DNA from: Litchfieldella rifensis
GTDB lineage: Bacteria; Pseudomonadota; Gammaproteobacteria; Pseudomonadales; Halomonadaceae
Assembly (NCBI RefSeq): GCF_042646605.1
Contig: NZ_JBHRUG010000027.1
Coordinates: forward strand, 1 to 64,000
Reading direction: 5' to 3'
DNA: 64,000 nucleotides
How positions within the stretch are numbered: the stretch's first letter is position 1; each line of letters opens with the position of its first letter. The position numbers were made by a program, and so were the translations under genes. This document shows, in pieces, positions 36,111 through 45,136 of the stretch. The notes under the pieces are model-generated. The model saw only the letters and a list, made by a program, of their open reading frames with translations, did not search any database and had not been told where the DNA came from.

Positions 36111-36111
36111 G

Positions 36112-37062
36112 TCAGGTGGTGGGAGGAGTTGGCGCGATAGAGCGTAGATCGGGCGTGATCAGCGCGGCGAACGCCTTGGCCGTGTCGCTTCCGTCGTCGG
36201 CCAGATAGATGTGGGTCCGACCCAGCGACGGTAGATCCCAATTCTCCGGCACTTCGACGAGATCGCGATCGGCAAGCGATCCGGGCAGGGCCGCCACCGC
36301 GAGGTCCGCGCGCAGGGCTGCGACCTGGCCCATCGAGGTGTCGCTGGAATAGGCAATCCGATAGGACCGCCCAACTCCCTCCAATGCGCGGAGGGCGGCG
36401 TCGCGCCAGGCACAGCCGATCTCGGCCACGGCGAGCGGCAGCGGGTCTTGCTCCACGGCACGGCCGCCGTCCCGCATCAACCAGCGGAGCTCTTCGGAAA
36501 AGAGATCTCGTGCCGGAACCTGTGGTGCGCTTGCCTCGTTGAACAGGGCGAGATTGGCATCGCCCTCCACGAAGAGACGCTGCACCGTTTCACTGGTATC
36601 GAGCCGGACGTCCACGCGAATCCGGGGATGCGTTTCGGCCAGCCGCCGGAGCAGCCCCGGTACCAGCGAGACACCGAGATCATGCGGAGCGGCGAGACGC
36701 AGGCTCCCGGACAACGGTGAGCCGTGGAACACCGCCATCGCCTCGTCGCTGATCCCGACGAGACGCCGCGCGAAGCCGAGCAGGACTTCTCCCTGGTCGG
36801 TCAGGCGGACGCGGCGCGCATCGCGATGCAGCAGCCGGACGCCGAGCTGCTCTTCCAGTTTGCCGACTTGAAGACTGACCGCCGAGGGTGAGCGGTTCAC
36901 ACGCGCCGCGGCGCGTCGAAAACTTCCCGCTTCGCAGATCGCCACGAAGGTTCGGGCGGCATCCAGATTGAGCGTCCGGGTGGCGGGATGCGGATCGCCG
37001 GTCGACTGGTTGGTTGAGATTTTCTGATTCATTGAGTGAGAACATATCGTTTTTCTCAACAT
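36112..37062 (-). CDS. LysR-family regulator, likely controls the divergent EamA exporter
   Basis: 316 residues; an in-frame ATG at 37032 is an alternative start. N-terminal HTH (LDAARTFVAICEAGSFRRAA, VNRSPSAVSLQVGKLEEQLG) and a C-terminal LysR substrate-binding domain. It is convergent with the DUF899 gene (one-base gap) and divergent from an EamA transporter with a 51-bp gap, the typical LysR layout for regulating the neighbour. Confidence 0.9.
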   Translation of the reverse strand: MLRKTICSHSMNQKISTNQSTGDPHPATRTLNLDAARTFVAICEAGSFRRAAARVNRSPSAVSLQVGKLEEQLGVRLLHRDARRVRLTDQGEVLLGFARRLVGISDEAMAVFHGSPLSGSLRLAAPHDLGVSLVPGLLRRLAETHPRIRVDVRLDTSETVQRLFVEGDANLALFNEASAPQVPARDLFSEELRWLMRDGGRAVEQDPLPLAVAEIGCAWRDAALRALEGVGRSYRIAYSSDTSMGQVAALRADLAVAALPGSLADRDLVEVPENWDLPSLGRTHIYLADDGSDTAKAFAALITPDLRSIAPTPPTT

Positions 37063-37113
37063 TGATCAAAGCCTAGGCTCTTTCGGAAACGCTGACAAAC
37101 AAAAGGAGTGGCC

Positions 37114-38040
37114 ATGTCACCGTTATCGAAAGAGCGCATTCTCGGTCTTGTCTGGGCCACGGCCGCCATCGCCATCTGGTCCGGGTCGCTGGTCATGTTG
37201 CGGCTCGGCGTGACGACGAGCCTGAATGCCTACGACCTGACCGCGCTGCGCGTCGGGGTCGCCGCCTTGCTCCTGGCGCCGGTCATCTGCCGGCGTGGCT
37301 TTGCCCTGGAGAGATTGGGTGTGGGAGGAGTCCTGGCCATGGTGGCCGGGTTCGGGGCGCCGTATATCCTGCTCATCTCGCTCGGCCTGGGAACCGCGCC
37401 GGCCTCGGCCGCGGGCTCCCTCAATCCCGGGGTGATGGCGGTCGTCTCCGTGCTGTTGGGTTGGAGGCTCTTCGGTGACAGGCTCGGGCCTGCACGGATC
37501 GTCGGGGTCGTGGCGATCCTTGTCGGTGCGTCTTTCTTCGCGGGAGTGCTGGGGGCAGAGACGGCGTCGGTCGGCCATCTGATCCTGATCTTCACCGGCA
37601 TGATGTGGGCTGGGTACGCGCTGGTCGTCCGCCGGGCCGGCATTCCGGCCCTGCATGCCACTGCCATCGTCGCCGTGGGCTCCGCCATCCTCTACCTGCC
37701 GGTCTACGTCGCTGCCCTGCCCAAGCAACTGCCCGTCGCCCCGATGCCTGACATCGTGATGCAGGCGCTATTCCAGGGCGTGTTCGTCAGCGTCGTCGCG
37801 GTTTTCGCCTTCAACCGCTCAAGGGAGTTGCTCGGGCCGGTGGTGGGCGCGACTCTCCCGGCCCTGATTCCGCTGGTGACCCTGGGCCTCGGTGTGATCG
37901 CACTGGACGAGGCGGCGGGCGCTCGAGACCTCGCCTCGGCGACGCTGATCGGTGTGGGCGTCGCATTGACCCTCGCTGGCCACGCGCCTGGCCGTTGGCC
38001 CGGGATGGCTCTCTTCAGAAAAGTCTTCCGTAACGCCTGA
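37114..38040 (+). CDS. EamA-family (DMT) transporter
   Basis: 308 residues from the ATG preceded by AAAGGAG; a GTG six bases earlier is less well placed. Ten hydrophobic segments in two five-helix EamA repeats. An inner-membrane exporter of metabolites or amino acids; substrate unknown. Likely regulated by the divergent LysR gene. Confidence 0.9.
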   Translation: MSPLSKERILGLVWATAAIAIWSGSLVMLRLGVTTSLNAYDLTALRVGVAALLLAPVICRRGFALERLGVGGVLAMVAGFGAPYILLISLGLGTAPASAAGSLNPGVMAVVSVLLGWRLFGDRLGPARIVGVVAILVGASFFAGVLGAETASVGHLILIFTGMMWAGYALVVRRAGIPALHATAIVAVGSAILYLPVYVAALPKQLPVAPMPDIVMQALFQGVFVSVVAVFAFNRSRELLGPVVGATLPALIPLVTLGLGVIALDEAAGARDLASATLIGVGVALTLAGHAPGRWPGMALFRKVFRNA

Positions 38041-38126
38041 TGCGCAGCCTATTTCAGGTATACCCCGGCATTCCACGCTATAGTCCTAACGGCTTCGCAT
38101 TCGCGAGAAAACAACCAGGCGATCCC

Positions 38127-39068
38127 ATGAGTACAACCGGCACCCCACTGAAGGCACGCCTGCGATCCGACGTCGAGATCGGCATGCTGCTCATGGCTTT
38201 CGCCATGTTGCTCATTCCGGGGATCGATGCCATCGCGAAACTGCTCTCGGCCACCGTCTCCCCGGCCCAGATCGCCTGGGGCCGGTTCGTCTTCCAGACC
38301 CTGCTCCTGCTGCCGGTCATCTTCTTGACAGGTCGGCCCGTGCGCAGTGCACGGCTCGGTGTTCACGCCTGCCGCGGGGCGCTCATCGCGACCGCCATTG
38401 TCCTGCTGTTCTGGGCCCTGCGCTATCTGCCCATCGCCAACGCCATTGCCATCTTTTTCGTCGAACCGCTGATCCTGACGCTCTTTTCCGCCCTGTTCCT
38501 GCGCGAATCGGTCGGTGCACGGCGACTGGTCGCGGTGGCGGTCGGTCTGCTCGGGGCGATGATCGTCATCCGGCCGAGTTGGGAGGCATTCGGCTGGGCC
38601 GCCGTGTTACCGCTGGGCACGGCGATCTGCTTCGCTGGCTACCTCACGCTGACGCGGCATGTGGCGGGAAACGAGGACGTGCTGACCATTCAGCTCTGGG
38701 CCGGCATATTTGCTGCCCTGGTGCTCTCGGCGGTGCTGATGGTGGGCGGTGCGACAGGCGTCGAGGTGATCGCGCCGGCATGGCCCTCCGCCTGGGAGCT
38801 GGGCATGCTCGGTGCGCTGGGTTTGATCGCGACGGTGGGGCACGTCCTGATCGCCCTGGCGTTCCGCCATGCGTCAGCGAGCATTCTCGCCCCCTTCCAG
38901 TACCTGGAGATCTTCAGCGCCACCGTGCTCGGCTTCGTGCTGTTCGGCGACTTCCCCGATGCCGTCACCTGGCTCGGCACGTCGATCATCGTCGCCTCGG
39001 GGCTCTACGTCTTCCTTCGCGAGCGGCGGCTGGCCCGCGACTCCGTGCGAGGGATCGAAGCGCCTTGA
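38127..39068 (+). CDS. EamA-family (DMT) transporter, second copy
   Basis: 313 residues, ten hydrophobic segments in two EamA repeats (IPGIDAIAKLLSA and QIAWGRFVFQTLLLLP early; PFQYLEIFSATVLGFVLFGD late). Only distantly similar to the transporter just upstream. Separate start 86 bases after that gene; possibly co-transcribed. Substrate unknown. Confidence 0.9.
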   Translation: MSTTGTPLKARLRSDVEIGMLLMAFAMLLIPGIDAIAKLLSATVSPAQIAWGRFVFQTLLLLPVIFLTGRPVRSARLGVHACRGALIATAIVLLFWALRYLPIANAIAIFFVEPLILTLFSALFLRESVGARRLVAVAVGLLGAMIVIRPSWEAFGWAAVLPLGTAICFAGYLTLTRHVAGNEDVLTIQLWAGIFAALVLSAVLMVGGATGVEVIAPAWPSAWELGMLGALGLIATVGHVLIALAFRHASASILAPFQYLEIFSATVLGFVLFGDFPDAVTWLGTSIIVASGLYVFLRERRLARDSVRGIEAP

Positions 39069-39144
39069 TTTGATTGCTGCCACACTGTACCGGAAGGATC
39101 GATGCCCTGGTTCCGCCACCGCATTGAAGGATGGCAAGTGCCAT

Positions 39145-40275
39145 ATGACCCGAACACGCATACTGCTATTCGTGCTGCTGGGACTCCTGTGGCTGTCCTC
39201 TGCGGCCCACGGAGAGGACGAGCGCCGCTTTGTCTTCAGCTATCAGTACACCCCCGGTGACGACATGGCGCCCCGCGGGGGCACGCTTGAAGGCCCTCCG
39301 GTAACGCTTGCCGAGGAGCCCACCGAGGACTGGCGGGCACTGCAGGAAAACGGCCTGGAGGATTTCGAGCGAGACCGGCGCGCGATTCTGGCGATGGCGG
39401 GCGAATATCGCACGAGCTTCGATTTCCTGGAAATCGCGGGGTTCGTGGAGGACTTCGAGCCTGACCGGCCCTACCAATCCTGGGCCACGGAATACATCGA
39501 AGTCCTGAAGGACACGGGAGACTTCATCAGCCTGCAGCACGTTCTGGTGATTCGACCCGTGGATGAGGAGGGCGCTACCCTGGAGCCCATCGTCACCAAG
39601 CACTGGCGCCAGGACTGGCAGTACGAAGACGACGCGATACTCGCCTACCGCGGCCGTAATGTCTGGGAGAGGGAATCGATTCCTGCGGATCAGCGTGAAG
39701 GCTCCTGGTCCCAAGCGGTCTATCACGTAGACGATTCCCCGCGATATGCGTCGTACGGCCACTGGCGGCACCACGCCGGGGTTTCCACCTGGCAAGGCTC
39801 GGAGACCTGGCGACCGCTGCCGCGCCGGGAGTTCTCGGTGAGGGACGACTACCAGGTCCTGGTAGGCCGCAATGAACACACCATTACGCCGCGCGGCTGG
39901 ATTCACAGGCAAGAGAACCTGAAAACCGTGCTCCAGGACGACGGCAGTGTAAAACGGCACCTCGCCTTGGAGTATGGCGTTAACCGCTACCAGCGCATCG
40001 AAGGGTTCGACTTCTCGCTAGCGGACGCCTATCTCGAGCGAACCGATGCCTTCTGGCGCGCCGTCAGGCACACCTGGTCGGATGTGGCTAGGCAGCACAC
40101 CTGCTTTCGCCTGAAACCGGAGGCGGAAGGTTACAAGCTGTTCCAGCGCCTGTTCGATCTTGCCGATGCGTCTGCCGAAGCGCAGAACGCGGGTTCCAAC
40201 GAAACCCGCGCGCAGGAAACGATCCGCGAGCATGTGAGCCCGCTCCACGGCGAGTGCTCAGGCTCTACCAGTTGA
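39145..40275 (+). CDS. DUF6607-type secreted protein
   Basis: 376 residues with a signal peptide (ILLFVLLGLLWLSSAAHG). The mature part is rich in Trp and charged residues (KHWRQDWQYEDD, YASYGHWRHHAGVSTWQGS, TPRGWIHRQENLK), which fits the DUF6607 family as I recall it. Exported, probably periplasmic. Function unknown. Confidence 0.7.
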   Translation: MTRTRILLFVLLGLLWLSSAAHGEDERRFVFSYQYTPGDDMAPRGGTLEGPPVTLAEEPTEDWRALQENGLEDFERDRRAILAMAGEYRTSFDFLEIAGFVEDFEPDRPYQSWATEYIEVLKDTGDFISLQHVLVIRPVDEEGATLEPIVTKHWRQDWQYEDDAILAYRGRNVWERESIPADQREGSWSQAVYHVDDSPRYASYGHWRHHAGVSTWQGSETWRPLPRREFSVRDDYQVLVGRNEHTITPRGWIHRQENLKTVLQDDGSVKRHLALEYGVNRYQRIEGFDFSLADAYLERTDAFWRAVRHTWSDVARQHTCFRLKPEAEGYKLFQRLFDLADASAEAQNAGSNETRAQETIREHVSPLHGECSGSTS

Positions 40276-40303
40276 AAACAACCGCTTCAAATGCCGCCGG
40301 TGT

Positions 40304-40410
40304 TTATCCGCCCCGCGTCCTGCGCGCCCTGGGACATAGGTGCGCCCCGAACTTCTCCTCGTAAATCTCGCTGATCCAGTCGATGAACATCCGCATGCGC
40401 GGCGACATTC
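40304..40410 (-). pseudogene. C-terminal tail of a LysR-type regulator
   Basis: The frame ending at 40304-40306 encodes SPRMRMFIDWISEIYEEKFG and a short basic tail, the standard end of LysR regulators. No upstream part exists; it abuts a transporter tail on the other strand at 40411. Confidence 0.75.
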
Positions 40411-40545
40411 CTGATTCTGGCAGTGGGCTCATGGATCGGCCTCAAGCTGGCATCTCCCTTCATTGGCCGTCTCCCTGATCGCCTGCATGCCAGGGTGTAT
40501 CTTGTGCTCTTGGTGACGGTGTTGGTCGTGATGTTGGTGGTGTGA
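40411..40545 (+). pseudogene. C-terminal tail of a TauE/SafE-like permease
   Basis: In frame to TGA at 40543: LILAVGSWIGLKLASPFIGR, then a hydrophobic helix YLVLLVTVLVVMLVV. This matches the last two helices of TSUP (TauE/SafE) permeases. Nothing upstream of it remains. Together with the LysR tail it suggests a deletion that removed a convergent gene pair. Confidence 0.6.
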
Positions 40546-40680
40546 GAGCGACGTTCAACTTAACCGATATGCTCGCTGTCAAAACATTAACAGGCTATCT
40601 TTTCCCTGTTCTCTGGCGTCCACCCCTTCCGCACCAGGAAGGCGGTGGATGCCAAGCCACCATTCGACTGAGGAGATACC

Positions 40681-41556
40681 ATGAGCCAGGATAGCGACTA
40701 CACACCCCCGAAAGTCTGGAAATGGGAGAAGGAAAGCGGCGGCACCTTCGCCAACATCAATCGGCCCATCGCCGGCCCCACCCACGACAAGGCACTGCCG
40801 GTCGGCAAGCACCCCTTCCAGCTCTACTCCTTGGCGACGCCCAATGGAGTGAAGGTCACGGTGATGTTCGAGGAACTGCTGGCGCTGGGCTATCGCGATG
40901 CCGAGTATGATGCCTGGCTGATTCGTATCGGCGAGGGGAAGCAGTTCGGCAGCGGCTTCGTCGACATCAACCCCAACTCCAAGATTCCGGCGCTGGTGGA
41001 CCACAGTACGCCGACACCCACCCGGGTGTTCGAGTCCGGTTCGATCCTGCTCTACCTCGCGGAGAAGTTCGGGGAATTCCTGCCCAGCAACCCGGCCAAA
41101 CGCACCGAGGCGCTGAACTGGCTGTTCTGGCAGATGGGCAGCGCGCCCTTCCTGGGCGGTGGCTTCGGGCACTTCTACGCCTACGCGCCAACCAAGATCG
41201 AATACGCCATCGACCGTTACGCCATGGAGGCCAAGCGTCAACTCGACGTGCTCGACCGGCGCCTGGCCGAGGCCCGCTACCTGGGTGGCGACGAGTACAG
41301 CATCGCCGATATCGCCAGCTGGCCCTGGTATGGCCAATTGGCGCTGGGCCGGCTCTACGACGCGGGTGAATTCCTCCAGGTGCACACCTACGAACACGTG
41401 CAGCGCTGGGCCAGGGAGATCGACATCCGCCCGGCGGTGAAGCGTGGGCGTATGGTCAACCGCACCTTCGGTGAGCCGGAGATGCAATTGCACGAGCGTC
41501 ACGATGCCAGCGACTTCGAGCACAAGACCCAGGATAAGCTAGAAGCCAACGCGTGA
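40681..41556 (+). CDS. yghU: Glutathione-dependent disulfide-bond oxidoreductase YghU
   Basis: 291 residues, the YghU length. GST fold: thioredoxin-like half with SLATPNGVKVTVMFEELL, the NPNSKIPALVD cis-Pro loop and ESGSILLYLAEKFG; then helical C-terminal domain with FGHFYAYAP and YSIADIASWPWYG. Reduces disulfides with glutathione in the cytoplasm. Its 3' end and downstream hairpin are repeated at 42822-42947. Confidence 0.95.
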   Translation: MSQDSDYTPPKVWKWEKESGGTFANINRPIAGPTHDKALPVGKHPFQLYSLATPNGVKVTVMFEELLALGYRDAEYDAWLIRIGEGKQFGSGFVDINPNSKIPALVDHSTPTPTRVFESGSILLYLAEKFGEFLPSNPAKRTEALNWLFWQMGSAPFLGGGFGHFYAYAPTKIEYAIDRYAMEAKRQLDVLDRRLAEARYLGGDEYSIADIASWPWYGQLALGRLYDAGEFLQVHTYEHVQRWAREIDIRPAVKRGRMVNRTFGEPEMQLHERHDASDFEHKTQDKLEANA

Positions 41557-41629
41557 GCGGCTAGCACCATTTCTTCCCATCTACCGGCATGCGTATCGAC
41601 GCCATCTCCGGTTGTCCGGAGGTGGCATC
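41503..41629 (+). repeat. Direct repeat, left copy (yghU 3' end plus hairpin)
   Basis: About 127 bases covering the last yghU codons and the hairpin GCCATCTCCGG-TTGT-CCGGAGGTGGC. Repeated at 42822-42947 with roughly 85% identity by eye. The two copies bracket the hsdS-tail/rhuM insert. Confidence 0.9.
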
Positions 41630-41637
41630 ACCGTTTC

Positions 41638-41817
41638 TGGGAGCTGGGCTACGCTTATCAATCAACCATTAAAGCGTTGCCGGTACGTTTGTCGGGCTTA
41701 GAGGAACAAGCTCAATTCGTAAGTACTATTGAAGCCTTGGAGAGTGAGGCCGATTTAAGACATTCCCTGATGCAGAAAGCCTTCATCAGCGGAATGACCA
41801 TCGAGGCGAAGATATGA
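41638..41817 (+). pseudogene. C-terminal tail of a type I restriction specificity subunit (HsdS-like)
   Basis: 59 codons in frame to a TGA that overlaps the rhuM ATG. LSGLEEQAQFVSTIEALESE followed by LRHSLMQKAFISGMT resembles the conserved coiled-coil end of HsdS. No target-recognition domain, hsdM or hsdR is present. rhuM genes often sit within type I restriction operons, which supports the reading. Confidence 0.6.
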
Positions 41818-42815
41818 GCACGGACAACCCGACCCCGATCATCATCTACGAAGACGCTGACAAGACGGTGGATGTCCGGCTGGATGCATCGCAGGATACG
41901 GTATGGCTGACCCAGCGTCAGATGGGAACCCTGTTCGATACCACGCCCGAGAATGTTCTGATGCACCTGAAGAATATATTTCGGGACGGGGAGTTGCCTG
42001 AACAGGCAACTACTAAGGATTTCTTAGCAGTTCAAATTGAAGGCAAGCGCGAGGTCAAGCGTAGTCTCAAACACTACAACCTGGATGCCATTATTTCGGT
42101 TGGCTACCGGGTCAACTCCCGTCGTGCCGTCCAATTCCGCCAATGGGCCACTCGCATCCTGCGCGAGCATTTGACCCAAGGCTGGACCCTGAACCAGCAG
42201 CGGTTCGAGGCCAACGCCCGTGAGCTGGAAGCGGCCATGACGCTGGTGCGCAAGGCGGCGAAAAGCCCAGAGCTGGATACCACCAGCGGTCGTGGCCTGG
42301 TGGATATCCTGGCCCGCTATGCCCAGACCTTCTTGTTGTTGCAGCGTTATGATGAGGGGTTGCTTACCGAGCCAGCGGCCCAAGCAGGCGGCCGCTTGCC
42401 TTCCGTGGATGAGGCGTGGGCAGCACTGGCGCAGTTGAAGGGCGATCTGATGGCCAGGGGCGAAGCCACCGACCTGTTTGCTCGGGACCGCAGCGATGGG
42501 TTGGCCTCGCTTCTGGGTAACCTGGATCAGTCCGTGTTCGGCGAACCGGCTTACCCCAGTGTGGAGTCGAAGGCGGCCCATCTGCTGTACTTCGTCATCA
42601 AGAATCACCCCTTTGCCGATGGCAACAAGCGCAGCGCCGCTTATCTGTTCGTGGACTTTCTGCATCGCAATGGCCGCTTGTTGAACCAGGAGGGTGAGCC
42701 AGTGATCAACGATGTCGGCCTGGCCGCGCTGACGCTGCTGGTTGCCGAGTCCGATCCGGCCAACAAAGAGACAATGATTCGCTTGATCATGAACATGCTG
42801 GCTGACCACGAATGA
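41814..42815 (+). CDS. RhuM-type protein with C-terminal Fic/DOC domain
   Basis: 333 residues. N-terminal RhuM domain (YEDADKTVDVRLDASQDTVW, LTQRQMGTLFDTTPENVLMH, VGYRVNSRRAVQFRQWA) and C-terminal Fic domain with the complete motif HPFADGNKR. Fic domains transfer AMP or phosphate groups to proteins, so this is a possible toxin. It is translationally coupled to the HsdS-like tail. The host restriction system is missing, leaving an orphan. Confidence 0.92.
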   Translation: MSTDNPTPIIIYEDADKTVDVRLDASQDTVWLTQRQMGTLFDTTPENVLMHLKNIFRDGELPEQATTKDFLAVQIEGKREVKRSLKHYNLDAIISVGYRVNSRRAVQFRQWATRILREHLTQGWTLNQQRFEANARELEAAMTLVRKAAKSPELDTTSGRGLVDILARYAQTFLLLQRYDEGLLTEPAAQAGGRLPSVDEAWAALAQLKGDLMARGEATDLFARDRSDGLASLLGNLDQSVFGEPAYPSVESKAAHLLYFVIKNHPFADGNKRSAAYLFVDFLHRNGRLLNQEGEPVINDVGLAALTLLVAESDPANKETMIRLIMNMLADHE

Positions 42816-42821
42816 CATCAT

Positions 42822-42947
42822 GACGCCAACGACGTCGAGCACACGGTCCAGGATAAGGTAGAAGCCAACGCGTGAGCGGTCAGCACCATTTCTTCCCACC
42901 TACCGCCATACGTACCGACGCCACCCCAGACTGCCAGGGGTGGCATC
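42822..42947 (+). repeat. Direct repeat, right copy (yghU 3' end plus hairpin)
   Basis: Second copy of 41503-41629, starting just after the rhuM stop and keeping GATAAG-TAGAAGCCAACGCG and the in-frame TGA. Its hairpin is GCCACCCC / GGGGTGGC. It marks the right edge of the insert. Confidence 0.9.
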
Positions 42948-43059
42948 TTGATTTCCTAAATTAATTGATCACCTGGCCGATACCTTATGGGAGTCGTTCC
43001 GATAAGGCGCGGCTTCAATGCCATTGAAGACATTACATAACGGATCAGGGAGCGAGTAG

Positions 43060-43512
43060 ATGTTTAGGAATCTGATGGTAGGACTGTTGCTTTTGGCGGC
43101 ACTGGTCGTTTCGGGTTGTGCCTCGGTACCGATGGGGTCCAACGAAAAGGATATGGCGCTGAAGCAATTTCCTGCGCCGCCAGAAGCCATGGCGGGGCTG
43201 TACGTGTACCGTGACAGCTTCGTGGGCAAGGCCTTGAAGAAGACCGTATCTCTGGACGGGGAAATACTCGGAGAAACGGCCAATGGCGTTTATTTCTACG
43301 AGGTGATTTCACCCGGAGAACACACTGTTTCGACGGAATCCGAATTTAGTGACAATACCCTGTCGTTCGTGGCCGACGTCGACAAGAACTATTTCGTTAG
43401 GCAATACATCAAGATGGGCGTTTTTGTCGGTGGCGCAGGATTGGAAATGGTCGAAGAGGAGAAGGGCATGACCGCTGTGCAGGAGTGCTGTCGTTTGGCC
43501 GCGTCGCAGTAG
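43060..43512 (+). CDS. DUF2846 lipoprotein
   Basis: 150 residues. Lipobox VVSGCAS after a hydrophobic leader. The mature part has the DUF2846 pattern: AGLYVYRDSFVGKALKKTVS, LDGEILGETANGVYF, and SPGEHTVSTES. A membrane-anchored surface or periplasmic protein of unknown function. Confidence 0.88.
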   Translation: MFRNLMVGLLLLAALVVSGCASVPMGSNEKDMALKQFPAPPEAMAGLYVYRDSFVGKALKKTVSLDGEILGETANGVYFYEVISPGEHTVSTESEFSDNTLSFVADVDKNYFVRQYIKMGVFVGGAGLEMVEEEKGMTAVQECCRLAASQ

Positions 43513-43541
43513 TCTGGCGATCGTAGCGTTATACATACCGA

Positions 43542-43578
43542 CGCCGCCTCCGGTCATCAGGAGGTGGCGTTTTTGTTT
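43542..43578 (+). terminator. Intrinsic terminator of the DUF2846 gene
   Basis: CGCCGCCTCC / GGAGGTGGCG stem, 8-base loop, then TTTTTGTTT. The preceding TACCGACGCC is shared with the hairpins at 41588 and 42910. The rest of 43513-43790 has no gene. Confidence 0.85.
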
Positions 43579-43790
43579 CCACCGAGTCACGCGTCGATCG
43601 GCCACCTGGTGTAGCGTTCGATATCGGAAAAGGTGAAGCCTTGCGCAGGGTGGCACAAAGTTCCGATAGCGACCAATATATGGATCTAGGTAAGTACCAA
43701 TCAAGCCATCCAGCAAGGTGCTCCAGCCGATGCGCCTCACCAATGCTCGGCTGAGCTCGATATTAGACTCACATAGCAAGGAGATCCGTC

Positions 43791-44144
43791 ATGCTCAAGG
43801 GTAGTTGTCATTGCGGGAAAACGGCGTTTTCAGTTGATGCCAATGAAAGTGACATAGCCGAGGTGAACGAGTGCAATTGCTCGCACTGCCAGAGGAAAGG
43901 TTATCTCCTATGGTTCGCTCCCCGGCATCTTCTAGACATCGCTTCTGGAGAGTCTGAACTCGCAACCTATACGTTCAACAAACACGTCATCCAACACAAA
44001 TTTTGTCCGACATGTGGCTGTGCGCCCTTTGCTGTCGGAAAAGCACCGAATGGTGATGAGATGGCGGCCATTAACGTCCGCTGCCTTGAAGATATCGATC
44101 TCGGAAGCCTTAAAAGAACTCCCGTTAACGGCAAAGAGTTTTGA
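43791..44144 (+). CDS. GFA/CENP-V family zinc protein
   Basis: 117 residues. Zinc-binding Cys pattern of the family is complete: GSCHCGK, CNCSHCQRKG, and FCPTCGC. Often annotated as glutathione-dependent formaldehyde-activating enzyme, though most members have no proven activity. Single gene with AAGGAG upstream. Confidence 0.92.
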   Translation: MLKGSCHCGKTAFSVDANESDIAEVNECNCSHCQRKGYLLWFAPRHLLDIASGESELATYTFNKHVIQHKFCPTCGCAPFAVGKAPNGDEMAAINVRCLEDIDLGSLKRTPVNGKEF

Positions 44145-44219
44145 CTGAACGATACAGAAGGCGACGAGCGCCGCGGTACCTGCGATCGATATCGGTAAGT
44201 GCATGGAGAGAGGCATGTG

Positions 44220-44759
44220 TTGCATATTAATAAGGATGTGACGCTCGAACTATTGAGTCTGAGCCACAGGGATGAGCTGTTCGCACTGGTTGATGCGAAC
44301 CGGGAGTACCTGCGTGCCTGGCTGCCTTGGCTTGATGGCAACACGTCCCCAGCAGATACAGAGGAATTCATAAAGGCGGTAATCTTGCAATACGAGGCTG
44401 GCATGGGGCCTCAGTATGCGATTTTTCATCGTTCCGACTTGTGTGGTGTCTGTGGGTTTCACGAGATCGATTGCCGCAACAGAGTCGGAAGTATAGGTTA
44501 CTGGATTAGCCAAGAGCACTCTGGAAAGGGAATCATGACCCAATCCGTAAAAACTCTCATCGACATTGGTTTTACGCAATACAAACTTAACAGAATCGAA
44601 ATGCGCTGTGCTGTCGAGAACCACAAGAGTAGGGCTATACCCGAGCGTCTTGGTTTCCAACTGGAAGGAGTGTTGAGGCAAAAAGAGAACCTCTACGGGG
44701 AGTTTGTGGACCTCGCCTCGTACTCGCTATTGGCATCGGAGTACGTCCTCAGCGAATAA
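44220..44759 (+). CDS. GNAT N-acetyltransferase, RimL/RimJ-like
   Basis: 179 residues from TTG at 44220 with GAGAGG seven bases upstream; a GTG at 44199 is an alternative that adds seven residues. The start VTLELLSLSHRDELFALVD, NREYLRAWLPWL and SIGYWISQEHSGKGIMTQSV are typical of RimL-type enzymes that acetylate ribosomal-protein N-termini or small amines. Substrate unknown. Confidence 0.88.
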   Translation: MHINKDVTLELLSLSHRDELFALVDANREYLRAWLPWLDGNTSPADTEEFIKAVILQYEAGMGPQYAIFHRSDLCGVCGFHEIDCRNRVGSIGYWISQEHSGKGIMTQSVKTLIDIGFTQYKLNRIEMRCAVENHKSRAIPERLGFQLEGVLRQKENLYGEFVDLASYSLLASEYVLSE

Positions 44760-44816
44760 GCCACTCTCACCATCGCAACCTTTCATAAGCTAACGCCGAT
44801 GAACCTGCCACGGTCT

Positions 44817-44951
44817 ATGGCGCCTCATGCTCTCGTTCGGCTCTACGGCTTGGTCTATCTTTGGACGGGGCGGCTAGCATGGGCAGTGCTGGTGCACTGG
44901 GGGCTCAACCTGACGCACCTGCTGCTGTTTACCTATCCCATGAGTGCCTAA
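44817..44951 (+). pseudogene. C-terminal fragment of a CPBP-family membrane protease
   Basis: 44 codons ending in VLVHWGLNLTHLLLFTYP, the last conserved helix (H-x3-N) of CPBP/CAAX-protease-like proteins. The rest of the gene is absent, so it is a remnant. Positions 44952-45136 hold nothing else recognisable. Confidence 0.65.
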
Positions 44952-45136
44952 GCCCAATGTGGTGATCTCCCAAGGACGATCTGGGCGTAGCAGCACCTAA
45001 TTAAAGCTGCAGACATTGCCGCCGATACCATGAAGGGTAGTGCTTTTCTGCTATGGAGCCGGTGCTTCAGGCGCGTTTGGGAAGTGGCTTTCTGACGACA
45101 TCGATGAATAGAGAAACAAGATATCTTGGAGATGGG

